Below, piece after piece: positions 1-8,070 of a stretch of DNA of 64,000 bases (positions are counted from its first letter, which is position 1; every line of letters starts with the position of its first letter). The translations under genes were made by a program, and so were the position numbers. Origin of the DNA: Balneola vulgaris DSM 17893 (GTDB lineage: Bacteria; Bacteroidota; Rhodothermia; Balneolales; Balneolaceae); assembly GCF_000375465.1 (NCBI RefSeq), contig NZ_AQXH01000001.1:806130-870129 (forward strand), read 5' to 3'. Below the pieces are notes generated by a model. The model was given only the letters and a program-made list of their open reading frames with translations, ran no database searches and had not been told where the DNA came from.

Positions 1-1
1 A

Positions 2-385
2 TACCGTAACCCTGGTGTTATGCAGAAAGCTGGTGTTAAAGTAGCCATTCGTTCAAACGACACTGAGAATTCTCGTAACCTTCCATACCACGCTGGTTTT
101 GCCGCTGCTTATGGAATGGGCCGTGAAGAAGCTCTTAAAGCAATCACCATTAATGCTGCCGAAATTATGGGCGTAGGTGATCAAATTGGTTCTATTGAAG
201 TAGGTAAGAAAGCAAACTTATTCATCGCAACCGGTGATCCTTTCGAAACAGCTACTCAAATCGTTGATGTATTCATTGATGGGTACCAAGTTCCAATGAC
301 GAGCCGTCACATTGAACTATATGAAGAGTTCTTAAACCGTACTCCTGGCTTAAACAAACATAAAGCCATTACCGACGGTCAATAG
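2..385 (+). CDS. Amidohydrolase family protein, C-terminal part (5' end outside window)
   Basis: The reading frame is open from the first bases of the window, so this is the tail of a longer gene and not a 121-residue protein. The visible part contains the arrangement seen at the C-terminus of imidazolonepropionase-like amidohydrolases: a conserved Asp in 'IRSND', a helical stretch with 'EALKAITINAAEIMG', then the returning beta-sandwich segment 'GSIEVGKKANLFIATGDPFE'. Such enzymes hydrolyse cyclic amides or related C-N bonds with a metal centre. The metal-binding His residues and any signal peptide lie upstream, so the substrate and the cellular location cannot be judged. A strong terminator follows. 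Confidence 0.85.
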   Translation, partial: YRNPGVMQKAGVKVAIRSNDTENSRNLPYHAGFAAAYGMGREEALKAITINAAEIMGVGDQIGSIEVGKKANLFIATGDPFETATQIVDVFIDGYQVPMTSRHIELYEEFLNRTPGLNKHKAITDGQ

Positions 386-415
386 TATTAGATCTATTTT
401 TATCTAATGATTTCA

Positions 416-447
416 AAAGCGACTCCCCTTCGGAGTCGCTTTTTTTA
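416..447 (+). terminator. Rho-independent terminator of the amidohydrolase gene
   Basis: A perfect hairpin (GCGACTCC, a 5-base loop region, GGAGTCGC) is followed by a run of seven T. It lies about 30 bases after the stop codon of the amidohydrolase and upstream of the next plus-strand gene. Confidence 0.9.
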
Positions 448-522
448 TTTCATCATATTTTAAATGGATATCCATATACTTAAGCATCTTAACATTGGCA
501 CATTTCTAATCCATATAATCCT

Positions 523-2253
523 ATGAACAAGAACCTACTGTATTTACTGCCACTTGGAATATTTCTACTCACAACTTGTAGCAAAAAAAACACCTCCCCT
601 CACCACCCTATCATTGAGCCTTACTTCACGATTATAGATCAGGAATTTGATGAAAGTCAGGCACTCCAAACAGTAGCTTACGTAGAGCAGTTTTTCAGAG
701 TAGTAGGAAACGAAGGGTTCAACAAATCTATCTTTTATGTAGAGAAAGAATTACAAAGCGCGGGTTTCGTTAATGAAGATGTTGCTGAAGAAGATGATCG
801 CCTTACTTATAGAATTGAAGAGCGCCCTCTAGAACGCCAAACGTGGGAACCCGTAGGTGCCTCATTATCCCTTGAAGATGGAACTGAGATTCTCAATTTC
901 GAAACGAATCGAAATATGATTGCCATCAACTCATACAGTACAGGGAATCCCGAAACTTATGAAGTGGTTAATGTTGGTAGTGGACGTGAACTCAACTTCG
1001 ATCAAGACATAAAAGGCAAAGTAGTTTTTGGGGAAACCTCGGTACGCTATCTCTTTAACGAAGCTGTTCTCAAACGTGGTGCAGCTGGTGTTTTGGCCTA
1101 CAGAATGCCGAGCTATACTAATCCTGAAGTAAACCAAACTTCAATTCAATTCTCAGGAATAACCTTAGATGAGCAATCTCGTTCATTCGGTATTCTACTA
1201 TCATATGCTGCTAAAGAAGCTCTACTTAAAAGTATAGAAAATGGCGATGACCAGATCACGGTAGATATCACCACCAACATTTATCCTTCTACTGAATTAA
1301 CCGTTGTTGCAGAACTCAAAGGAAGTACACATCCAGATGATCGGTTTGTATTTAGTGCTCATGTGCAAGAACCCGGTGCAAATGATAATGCCTCTGGAGT
1401 TGGAGCCTTAACCGAAGTAGCCCTCACAAGTGCTCGTCTTTTTGCCGATGGAAAAATCAACCCAGAACGAACTATCACTTATTTGTTTGGGGATGAAATC
1501 ATATCCACACGTCGTTTTATTGAAGAAGATAGTGTTCGTGCTGAAACGATTAAATGGGGCATGAGTTTAGACATGGTAGGCGAAGACACTGAGAAAACAG
1601 GGGGTTCATTTTTAATAGAAAAGATGCCTGATCCAGGCGCTATCTGGGTTCGAGGAAACGAAAAGCACACCGAATGGGGTGGTCGCATACTTTCTAAAGA
1701 GGATATGATGCCGCATTACTTCAATGACTTTGTGTTAAACCGATTTATTGAGCAAGGCCAAGCCAAAAATTGGACTGTAAATGTAAACCCATATGAAGGT
1801 GGTAGCGATCATGTACCATTCCTTCGAAATGATATACCTGGCCTCCTACTATGGCACTTTACCGATCAGTTTTATCACACCGATAATGATAGAATTGATA
1901 AAGTATCTCCTCAAACACTGAAAAATGTTGGCACAGGAGCATTAATTACTGCCTTAACCCTTACGGGAAGCCAAGAAGAAGCCTTTAACTTAGTGCTTTC
2001 GGAGATTAAAGAAGCCGCATTAAATCGCTTGAATGTAGAGTTTGAACTCAGCAAAGATGAGCTTTCGAATAATGGTAGCATAGCTGAAGAAAAAGATATT
2101 CTATCTACATGGAGCACTTGGTATCAAGATTCAGCTGAAAGAACGATTGATATACTTAGCAATCCTTCGAGTGCGCAGATTCAACAAATTAGTGAAGTGG
2201 TAACTGCAATTCAAAACGAGGAACAACAACTCCTCAATGCGTTAGAGAATTAG
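523..2253 (+). CDS. M28-like metallopeptidase lipoprotein with altered active-site residues
   Basis: The 576-residue product begins with a lipoprotein signal (LLTTC, lipid-bearing Cys19), so it should be anchored in the envelope. Residues about 140-260 form a PA-like insert domain and residues about 260-480 the M28 zinc aminopeptidase fold. Recognisable ligand positions are H280, D288 in 'GANDNASG', E325, D350 in 'SLDMVGED' and H430 in 'GGSDHVPF'. Two usual residues differ: the HxD motif is HVQ (Q282), and the Glu-Glu pair carrying the general base is D324-E325. M28 enzymes cleave N-terminal amino acids; this one may be altered or inactive. It stands alone, between a terminator upstream and a convergent pterin operon. 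Confidence 0.85.
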   Translation: MNKNLLYLLPLGIFLLTTCSKKNTSPHHPIIEPYFTIIDQEFDESQALQTVAYVEQFFRVVGNEGFNKSIFYVEKELQSAGFVNEDVAEEDDRLTYRIEERPLERQTWEPVGASLSLEDGTEILNFETNRNMIAINSYSTGNPETYEVVNVGSGRELNFDQDIKGKVVFGETSVRYLFNEAVLKRGAAGVLAYRMPSYTNPEVNQTSIQFSGITLDEQSRSFGILLSYAAKEALLKSIENGDDQITVDITTNIYPSTELTVVAELKGSTHPDDRFVFSAHVQEPGANDNASGVGALTEVALTSARLFADGKINPERTITYLFGDEIISTRRFIEEDSVRAETIKWGMSLDMVGEDTEKTGGSFLIEKMPDPGAIWVRGNEKHTEWGGRILSKEDMMPHYFNDFVLNRFIEQGQAKNWTVNVNPYEGGSDHVPFLRNDIPGLLLWHFTDQFYHTDNDRIDKVSPQTLKNVGTGALITALTLTGSQEEAFNLVLSEIKEAALNRLNVEFELSKDELSNNGSIAEEKDILSTWSTWYQDSAERTIDILSNPSSAQIQQISEVVTAIQNEEQQLLNALEN

Positions 2254-2257
2254 ACAT

Positions 2258-2294
2258 AAAAAAGTCCCGAAGAAATACATCTATCGGGACTTTC
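2258..2294. terminator. Bidirectional terminator between the M28-like gene and folE2
   Basis: AAAGTCCCGA and TCGGGACTTT form a 10-bp stem around a loop of about 14 bases. It is flanked by A on the left and T on the right, so it can end transcription of both convergent genes. Confidence 0.8.
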
Positions 2295-2318
2295 CATCAA
2301 CAAAACTGCTTTTCTAAA

Positions 2319-3218
2319 TTATCTTAAGCCGTTTGGCAGGCCTTTACAGATTCGGCTTACTGCATCATGGCTGTGCAGGCTTTCTAAATGTGCGCAACGT
2401 ACCACGAAATCACGGATGCTGTTATAACTATCCAATTCTTCATAGAGTAATCGAGCGGCATCTTCTACAAATTTCTGATATGCTCCATTCAACTCCGCGA
2501 AAGCCTGTTCATCTTCACGCTTCACCATCACTTGTGTTTCCGTCTTCAGTGCGTTTCTACAAATCTGAACTAAGTCTTCTACCAAAAAAGCATCTTGTAG
2601 AGCTACCGTTATTTCTGCAACACTTCGTTGACTGTGCGGAATTGCTGCCACTCCCCTCGTTTCACGAGCATGCTCTGCTAATTCGTATGAACATGGACAT
2701 GCACTGCTATATACAAAATTGAGATGCATGTGCTTCGTAAACCGATCATAATTATCGAGTCGACCTTCCCAAGCTACATCATAATACTGATAGCCTTCCA
2801 TTCCAGAACGTAAACTTTCCATGAGCAATGGATAGCTAAAACTAAGGCGCAGAAAGGATTCCTGACTTTCCAATTGAGTTTTATACGCCTTTAAAATCTC
2901 TTCCAACAAATCTATGGTAAATACGCGGTCTTTAAACTCATAAAAGGTTCGCATGATACGACTCATGTTGATTCCTTTTTTCCCAGCCTCTAAACTCACA
3001 TATCCATCTACCGACACTTCTAAAACTAAAGGAGCGCCTTCTCTCGTCTTAATATGGAGGGGTAACTTAAAATTTGAAATACCCACCTGTTGAATTGGCA
3101 CGTTTGCCCCTTCAATCAACGATGAAGGTCCATTTTGTAAATCAGGTAACGACTTTTTGTAGTCATCGGAAACAGTAAAAGTAGGATCGTAAAATCGCTT
3201 AACAGATTTGGTAATCAT
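2319..3218 (-). CDS. folE2: GTP cyclohydrolase FolE2 (type IB)
   Basis: This enzyme opens GTP to 7,8-dihydroneopterin triphosphate, the first step of folate, biopterin-like or queuosine synthesis, in the cytosol. The 299 residues match the FolE2 family in length. They carry its signatures: the N-terminal 'LPDLQN' segment, '[12 protein letters not shown]'-like strand (here [12 protein letters not shown]), and '[13 protein letters not shown]' with C174 and C176, one of which binds the catalytic metal in the family. 'AAIPHSQRS' follows. The gene starts 21 bases after the PTPS gene stop and is surely cotranscribed with it. Type IB enzymes can use metals other than zinc (family knowledge). Confidence 0.95.
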   Translation of the reverse strand: MITKSVKRFYDPTFTVSDDYKKSLPDLQNGPSSLIEGANVPIQQVGISNFKLPLHIKTREGAPLVLEVSVDGYVSLEAGKKGINMSRIMRTFYEFKDRVFTIDLLEEILKAYKTQLESQESFLRLSFSYPLLMESLRSGMEGYQYYDVAWEGRLDNYDRFTKHMHLNFVYSSACPCSYELAEHARETRGVAAIPHSQRSVAEITVALQDAFLVEDLVQICRNALKTETQVMVKREDEQAFAELNGAYQKFVEDAARLLYEELDSYNSIRDFVVRCAHLESLHSHDAVSRICKGLPNGLR

Positions 3219-3239
3219 AAGTAGTGTAGATGAATAGTT

Positions 3240-3671
3240 TTAAAAAGCTTTATAAGGACAATACTCTGCTATATTTCGTTCTGTCTCGTACAATTTCACA
3301 GAATATAATACAGCCCCATCGGCAGCTACTTTTTCTACTTCTTCTTTGAGTTGCTCATAAAATGCTTTCACCAAATTTTCTGACGTTGGTAGAATTCCTT
3401 CAAGAAAAGGCACATCAAGATTGAGGTTCCTGTGGTCGCACGGCTCCGTAATCTTCACTCTTATAATTTCTTTTAGTTCTCCCAAGTCGATTACATAGCC
3501 CGTTTCTGGATCAGGTGTGCCGGCTACGGTTACTTTAATCACATAATTGTGACCATGCCAGTTAGGGTAGTTACACTTCCCAAATGTAGCCTTATTCCAT
3601 TCATCACTTTTTTGAGGATTATGAAGACGATGTGCGGCGTTAAAATGTGCTTTCCGAGTTACAAATATCAC
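3240..3671 (-). CDS. 6-pyruvoyl-tetrahydropterin synthase family protein (PTPS/QueD)
   Basis: The 143-residue protein has the T-fold pterin signature. H14, H39 and H41 are the three zinc ligands (the last two in 'HGHNY'). C33 in 'FGKCNYPNWHGHNY' is the catalytic Cys, spaced as in animal PTPS. D79-H80 and E129 in 'LYETERN' complete the site. Family members convert dihydroneopterin triphosphate to 6-pyruvoyl-tetrahydropterin, or to the queuosine precursor 6-carboxy-tetrahydropterin. FolE2 directly downstream would supply the substrate. The Cys spacing argues for PTPS-like chemistry, but QueD activity cannot be excluded because no other que gene is in the window. Confidence 0.9.
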   Translation of the reverse strand: MIFVTRKAHFNAAHRLHNPQKSDEWNKATFGKCNYPNWHGHNYVIKVTVAGTPDPETGYVIDLGELKEIIRVKITEPCDHRNLNLDVPFLEGILPTSENLVKAFYEQLKEEVEKVAADGAVLYSVKLYETERNIAEYCPYKAF

Positions 3672-3773
3672 AGATGTATGTCTTTAATTATTGAATCTTA
3701 GAAACCAATCTGTTGGTGACTAGGTTCCAAAAATAATTATCATCTGCTATACATCCTATTTCCAATATCTGTT

Positions 3774-3794
3774 ATACATTGTGTACCAATGTAT
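3774..3794. promoter_or_regulatory. Inverted repeat upstream of the PTPS-folE2 operon
   Basis: ATACATTG and CAATGTAT form perfect 8-base arms separated by 5 bases, about 100 bases upstream of the PTPS start. A TAnnTTTG-like -7 element (TATTTTTG on the minus strand, 3728-3735) lies between it and the gene, but no matching -33 element was found. The palindrome could be an operator; no regulator is identified. Confidence 0.35.
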
Positions 3795-3801
3795 TGAGTA
3801 G

Positions 3802-3837
3802 CAAAAAAAAGAGAGTTACGATTCCTCATAACTCTCC
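3802..3837 (-). terminator. Terminator of the TonB-receptor/lipoprotein operon
   Basis: On the minus strand GAGAGTTA, a 10-base loop and TAACTCTC are followed by a run of T (plus-strand A run 3803-3810). It lies about 65 bases after the stop of the lipoprotein gene. A second perfect hairpin (CTCACAAG-AAG-CTTGTGAG, 3852-3870) precedes it without a T run. Confidence 0.85.
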
Positions 3838-3901
3838 TGTGATCAGCACACCTCACAAGAAGCTTGTGAGACGTAATATGTTTAAAAAACGTTGTTTTGG
3901 A

Positions 3902-5203
3902 TTAGTTGTCGTTCCAACGAACCCAAGCACCAGTAGCCCAGTTAGTTGAACCGAAAGCACCAACATGAGTAGCGCTAGTGTTGAAGAAACCATCGCTTGG
4001 TGGGGTTGCACCAGTCACTGGGTTTGCAACTGAGAAATCAAAAGTTGATGCACTTGTGAATCCAGGGTCTTGCTCCATAGTTACCGCACCGAAGTCGGTA
4101 GAATCTGCAGAGTTAGCGAAACCGCCGTTATTCCACACAATAGTATTATCGATAGAAAGAGCAGTTGGGAACGCAGCACGAGTGTCATCTTCGATTTTGA
4201 ATGATAGCGATTCGAAGTCAGTAATGATGAAGTTCTCTAGCTCACCTTCAAACTCTTCTCTTAAACGCATGCCGTAGTTTTTATCTTCAGCATCTTTGGT
4301 TGAACCATCTTGCGTTAAGCCAACTAAGGTTACGTTGTATAGTGTTGGTGAAGTCGCATTTCCAGAACCAAGCGTCTTACGTCCATCACTTTCAAAACCA
4401 TTATCAGCACCTGCAGTTTGAACCGCTAACCAGTACTGACCTTTACCATTCCAACCTTCATCCATATCGAATGAATCATCATCGTTGAATGCAGAGATTA
4501 AGTACTTCGCGTTTACAGAACCACCGAACCACTCGAATCCATCATCCGTACATTTGTACACTTGGATGTACTCTAAAGTAGTGCCACTACCTACCGAGTA
4601 TAGTGATAGTCCATTAAGCTCCGATCCTTCCACAAAAGAGAATCCTACGTACTCGATACGAACATACTTAAGGATACCGCTATCGTCGGCATTGTTAGAA
4701 CCACCGTACTGAATTGCATCCGGAAGACCTTCAACTTCACCACGTCCACCTTCGATGTTGTTGATCCCTTCACCAGCAAGTACGATACCGCCCCAGTCGC
4801 CTGGTTGTTTTTCCGCTCTTGCAGAAGTGAATACGATAGGATTTGAAGCTGTACCTTCAGCTACTAAACGACCACTTGCACGAGGAGTCTCGAAGTTACT
4901 CTCATCAGCAGGAAGAGTAATAATAGCTCCAACATCATCAATGTTATTATTGTGATAAGTAAAACTTACCGTAACACCTGGCTCAATAGTTAGTGTAACG
5001 CCTGGTAATACATAATACTGCCCAGTTAGCGTCATATCTGCTGCCCAAGTAGTATCATTTGCAATCACTGTTCCCGGCAGTGAAGCATATAGTTCAGGAA
5101 TTTCATTTCCCTCGTCGCCACCTGTGCTGCTATCTTTACAAGATGCAAAGGTGATAGATAGTGCAACTGCGAATAGTGCTAGAAGCTTGATGTTGGATTT
5201 CAT
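3902..5203 (-). CDS. Surface lipoprotein, probable right-handed beta-helix
   Basis: The 433-residue product has a signal peptide ending in FASC (Cys22), a lipobox, followed by an Asp/Ser/Gly-rich linker. The body (about residues 50-340) has irregular repeats with 'TIEPGVTVSF', 'GRLVAEGTASNPIVFTSA', 'LKYVRIEYVG' and 'LEYIQVYKCTDDGFEWFGG', typical of right-handed beta-helix surface proteins rich in Asp and Gly. The function is unknown. The gene follows the TonB-dependent receptor gene by 36 bases, so the pair likely acts at the outer membrane, the lipoprotein possibly capturing the ligand as SusD-like partners do. It does not resemble SusD itself. Confidence 0.75.
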   Translation of the reverse strand: MKSNIKLLALFAVALSITFASCKDSSTGGDEGNEIPELYASLPGTVIANDTTWAADMTLTGQYYVLPGVTLTIEPGVTVSFTYHNNNIDDVGAIITLPADESNFETPRASGRLVAEGTASNPIVFTSARAEKQPGDWGGIVLAGEGINNIEGGRGEVEGLPDAIQYGGSNNADDSGILKYVRIEYVGFSFVEGSELNGLSLYSVGSGTTLEYIQVYKCTDDGFEWFGGSVNAKYLISAFNDDDSFDMDEGWNGKGQYWLAVQTAGADNGFESDGRKTLGSGNATSPTLYNVTLVGLTQDGSTKDAEDKNYGMRLREEFEGELENFIITDFESLSFKIEDDTRAAFPTALSIDNTIVWNNGGFANSADSTDFGAVTMEQDPGFTSASTFDFSVANPVTGATPPSDGFFNTSATHVGAFGSTNWATGAWVRWNDN

Positions 5204-5239
5204 AGTTATATTATTGTTGATGTATTTAAGTTGTATGTA

Positions 5240-7936
5240 TTAGTTAAATGAATAGCTAAATCCGATTGAAAAAGTAGTTCCGACTTCATAGCGATTGGTA
5301 ATCACATCACCCTGCTTATACTCCACGTGATCACCTAAAATATTTTCGATGCTCGCATTTAAAGATGCTTTTCCTAAGTTCTTCGTGAAATTGAGATCTA
5401 ATTTGTGGAAGGGTTGTTCAAACTCATCATCAGGCTGCTCATTATTACCTACTGCTGAAATGCGCTTCCCAAATGTGTTGTACGACAGTGTCAACTCACC
5501 GTCAATATTCTTTAATAAGTAGTATGCGTTTGCATTGAATGTGTATGGCGACTGACCAAACATGGCACGTTCAGAGTTAGCTTGTCTACCAGTGGCAGCA
5601 CCATCTTCATAATTAACGCCAGAGATGATATAAGACAAGTTGGTGCTAAATCTTAAACGCTCTGTTAGGTTCTTACGTCCTTCGAGCTCAACACCATACA
5701 ATTCAGCAGAATCAACATTATCATATCTCACTTCATTGTTTTGCGTGATGCGGTAGAATAGCTCAATAGGATTTTCGAATTGCTTGTAGAATACACTAAA
5801 TGCTAATAGCTCGCCTACATTCGGGTAAGTCTCGATACGTAGATCGTAGTTTTGGATTTTAGTTCTCTCTAGACCCGGATTACCATAAACCGTACGTCCA
5901 CCCACAAAATCTTGGAAGTTAAAATTCGACAGCTCACGGAATTCAGGACGTGCAAGAGTGATTGAAACCGCACCTCTGATGTTGGTATTGTCGTTTAAGC
6001 GGTAGGTTGCATTGAATGCTGGTAAGAAATCCGTTTCATCAATTAATACTTCATCATTAATGAACTGAGCCGAATTCTCCACTCTTAGGCCTGTCACAAT
6101 ATTCCATTTTTCACTTGGCGACCAGTTCACAGAAGCATAAGCAGCAGCTAGCTCTTGGTAGCCTTCATAAGAATCACGAGAACTCGAACTTTCAATAAGA
6201 TCTAGTTTTCCATCTTCAACATTTTGAGCCGTAAAAATCTGCTCAGGCGACATTGACTTCTCATCAGTTGGGAAATTGTTACCTAAATCTTGGTAAACCA
6301 ATTTATATGACTCAAAAGAACGGTCTTTAATCAGCCCAAATGCTCCAAATTTCACTGTGAAAGGGCTGAGTGGCTTGAACTCATAATCTAGCTTAGCTGA
6401 ATAGTTATTGTCGTCTTGAAGCGAAAAGAAATGCGTGTTTCCTCTGAATGGGAAAATAACTTGGTAAGCGCCAGCATCCGTTTCACCGTACTGCGTTGTT
6501 CTACGATCTGGAAGATCACGTACTGCTTTTGAATACGAGAGATCAAGATCTAATTTCGACTCCATAAGCGACTGCTTGTACGTTTCTAGCTTTAAAGAAG
6601 AAGAATAAATCGCACGGCGGTCAAACTCAGCAACTGTTTGGCGGTTATCATTATCGAAGTTGTAATAGCTTCCATTGATCACCGAATAAGTATTGTTCGA
6701 AGAGTTTGAGTATAAATTCTTCAAGCCAATTTTAGTAACCGAGGATGGCTTGATGAATACATTCATCATGGCACTTAGATTCGTCGACTCAACACCCGTA
6801 TTTCGTAAGTAGTCGGAACCTAAGAGTACTACATCAGAAGTTTCGTTGTAGTTATTGATATAGCGAACCGTTTCGTCATTCCGCGATTCAGTTTGGTACT
6901 TATAGCTGAAATTCGAAACGATACCAATTGGCAACTTATCCTGATTCAGTTGATCACTGTAACTGAAACTAATTTTCTGGCTTGGCATCGACTCAATATT
7001 CTTTGATGACCAATTACCATTTAAGTCGCTTACAATACCTGCAGCTTCTTGTTGAGAGGAAACCGTTCCGTCTTTTACATCCGCAGGCAAACTTCTAAGT
7101 CCATCATCATATCCAAGGAAATCAGTTTTACTACCGTTGTAACCTAAGTAATCTTTAAAAGTAGAAACTGAATTTAAACTCGTTGAATACGAGAATGACA
7201 AGTTCTTTTGGTCTGGAAACTCTTTGGTCGTGATTTTAACAGAACCACCTGAAAACTCTCCATATTGATCCGGTGTGAATGTCTTTTGAACAACAATATT
7301 ATCTACAATACCACTCGATAGAATATCAACCGGTGCTTCTTTCTTATTTGGGTTGGTTGAAGGGATGGGTGAGTCGTTCAGTTGAACATTGCTGTATCTG
7401 TTTCCAAGTCCACGAACATATACATCGTTACCACCTACTACGGTAACACCAGATACTCTTTTCATTGCAGAGCCTACATTCCCATCTGTAGACTTTGATA
7501 GCTCTTCCGCTGAAATTCCATCTTGTACTGGAACAGCTTTGCGCTGCATTGAAAGCAATCCAGCTTCTCCATTTTGAACAGCTTCTGCCGTAACTACTAC
7601 TTCATCTAAGTTAGCGACTTCCGTTTCTAAAGCTACATTGATTACAACGGTCTCGCCTTCTCTAACTTGAATATCCGTGATAACCTGCTTGGTATACGAG
7701 ATATATGAAATGGTTAGAGAGTATACACCTGCATCTAATTTGCGAATGGCATACTTACCGTCTAGATCAGAAATGGCACCTCTTGTAGTGCCAGTAATTG
7801 CAACGCTTGCCCCGATGATTGTTTCACCAGTTTCTGCATCGACTATAGTTCCAGTAATCTGCCCTGTTTCTTGTGCTGAGACAAGGACTGGTAGGGTAAC
7901 CAGGAGTTGGATTAGAAGTAATTTTATGTATTTCAC
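5240..7936 (-). CDS. TonB-dependent outer-membrane receptor with carboxypeptidase-like N-terminal domain
   Basis: This is a TonB-gated outer-membrane importer. After a signal peptide ending VSAQ come a carboxypeptidase-D-like regulatory domain (about 70 residues, 'GQITGTIVDAETGETIIGASV'), a plug domain containing 'VYVRGLGNRYSNVQLND', and a long beta-barrel ending in 'SFSYSFN' with terminal aromatic Phe. The ligand is unknown. I start it at the GTG at 7936 because this gives a canonical signal peptide (MKYIKLLL...); an ATG at 7984 in the same frame would add 16 polar residues in front. It is followed by the beta-helix lipoprotein gene in one operon. The exbBD operon further along could supply energy together with a TonB encoded elsewhere. 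Confidence 0.9.
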   Translation of the reverse strand: MKYIKLLLIQLLVTLPVLVSAQETGQITGTIVDAETGETIIGASVAITGTTRGAISDLDGKYAIRKLDAGVYSLTISYISYTKQVITDIQVREGETVVINVALETEVANLDEVVVTAEAVQNGEAGLLSMQRKAVPVQDGISAEELSKSTDGNVGSAMKRVSGVTVVGGNDVYVRGLGNRYSNVQLNDSPIPSTNPNKKEAPVDILSSGIVDNIVVQKTFTPDQYGEFSGGSVKITTKEFPDQKNLSFSYSTSLNSVSTFKDYLGYNGSKTDFLGYDDGLRSLPADVKDGTVSSQQEAAGIVSDLNGNWSSKNIESMPSQKISFSYSDQLNQDKLPIGIVSNFSYKYQTESRNDETVRYINNYNETSDVVLLGSDYLRNTGVESTNLSAMMNVFIKPSSVTKIGLKNLYSNSSNNTYSVINGSYYNFDNDNRQTVAEFDRRAIYSSSLKLETYKQSLMESKLDLDLSYSKAVRDLPDRRTTQYGETDAGAYQVIFPFRGNTHFFSLQDDNNYSAKLDYEFKPLSPFTVKFGAFGLIKDRSFESYKLVYQDLGNNFPTDEKSMSPEQIFTAQNVEDGKLDLIESSSSRDSYEGYQELAAAYASVNWSPSEKWNIVTGLRVENSAQFINDEVLIDETDFLPAFNATYRLNDNTNIRGAVSITLARPEFRELSNFNFQDFVGGRTVYGNPGLERTKIQNYDLRIETYPNVGELLAFSVFYKQFENPIELFYRITQNNEVRYDNVDSAELYGVELEGRKNLTERLRFSTNLSYIISGVNYEDGAATGRQANSERAMFGQSPYTFNANAYYLLKNIDGELTLSYNTFGKRISAVGNNEQPDDEFEQPFHKLDLNFTKNLGKASLNASIENILGDHVEYKQGDVITNRYEVGTTFSIGFSYSFN

Positions 7937-7948
7937 GAGTGTGCTGAT

Positions 7949-7974
7949 TTGGTCACTATTTTGGTTGTGACCAA
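7949..7974. promoter_or_regulatory. Palindrome in the leader of the TonB-dependent receptor gene
   Basis: TTGGTCAC and GTGACCAA are perfect 8-base inverted arms with a 10-base spacer. If translation begins at the GTG at 7936, the palindrome lies 12 to 38 bases before the start and could be an operator or an mRNA hairpin. If the ATG at 7984 is used, it would be coding. Confidence 0.4.
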
Positions 7975-8070
7975 GTATACCCACACACTTTTGTGAAACT
8001 GTTACCGCTAGGTTACCCTTTAATTACGAGTACATTACCTCAATGTTAAGAGCTTGAGAAACCCTGCTAA

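Noticed and set aside
2333-2722. Plus-strand open frame of 129 codons
   Set aside because: It is antisense to the well-supported folE2 gene and shows no domain or signal.
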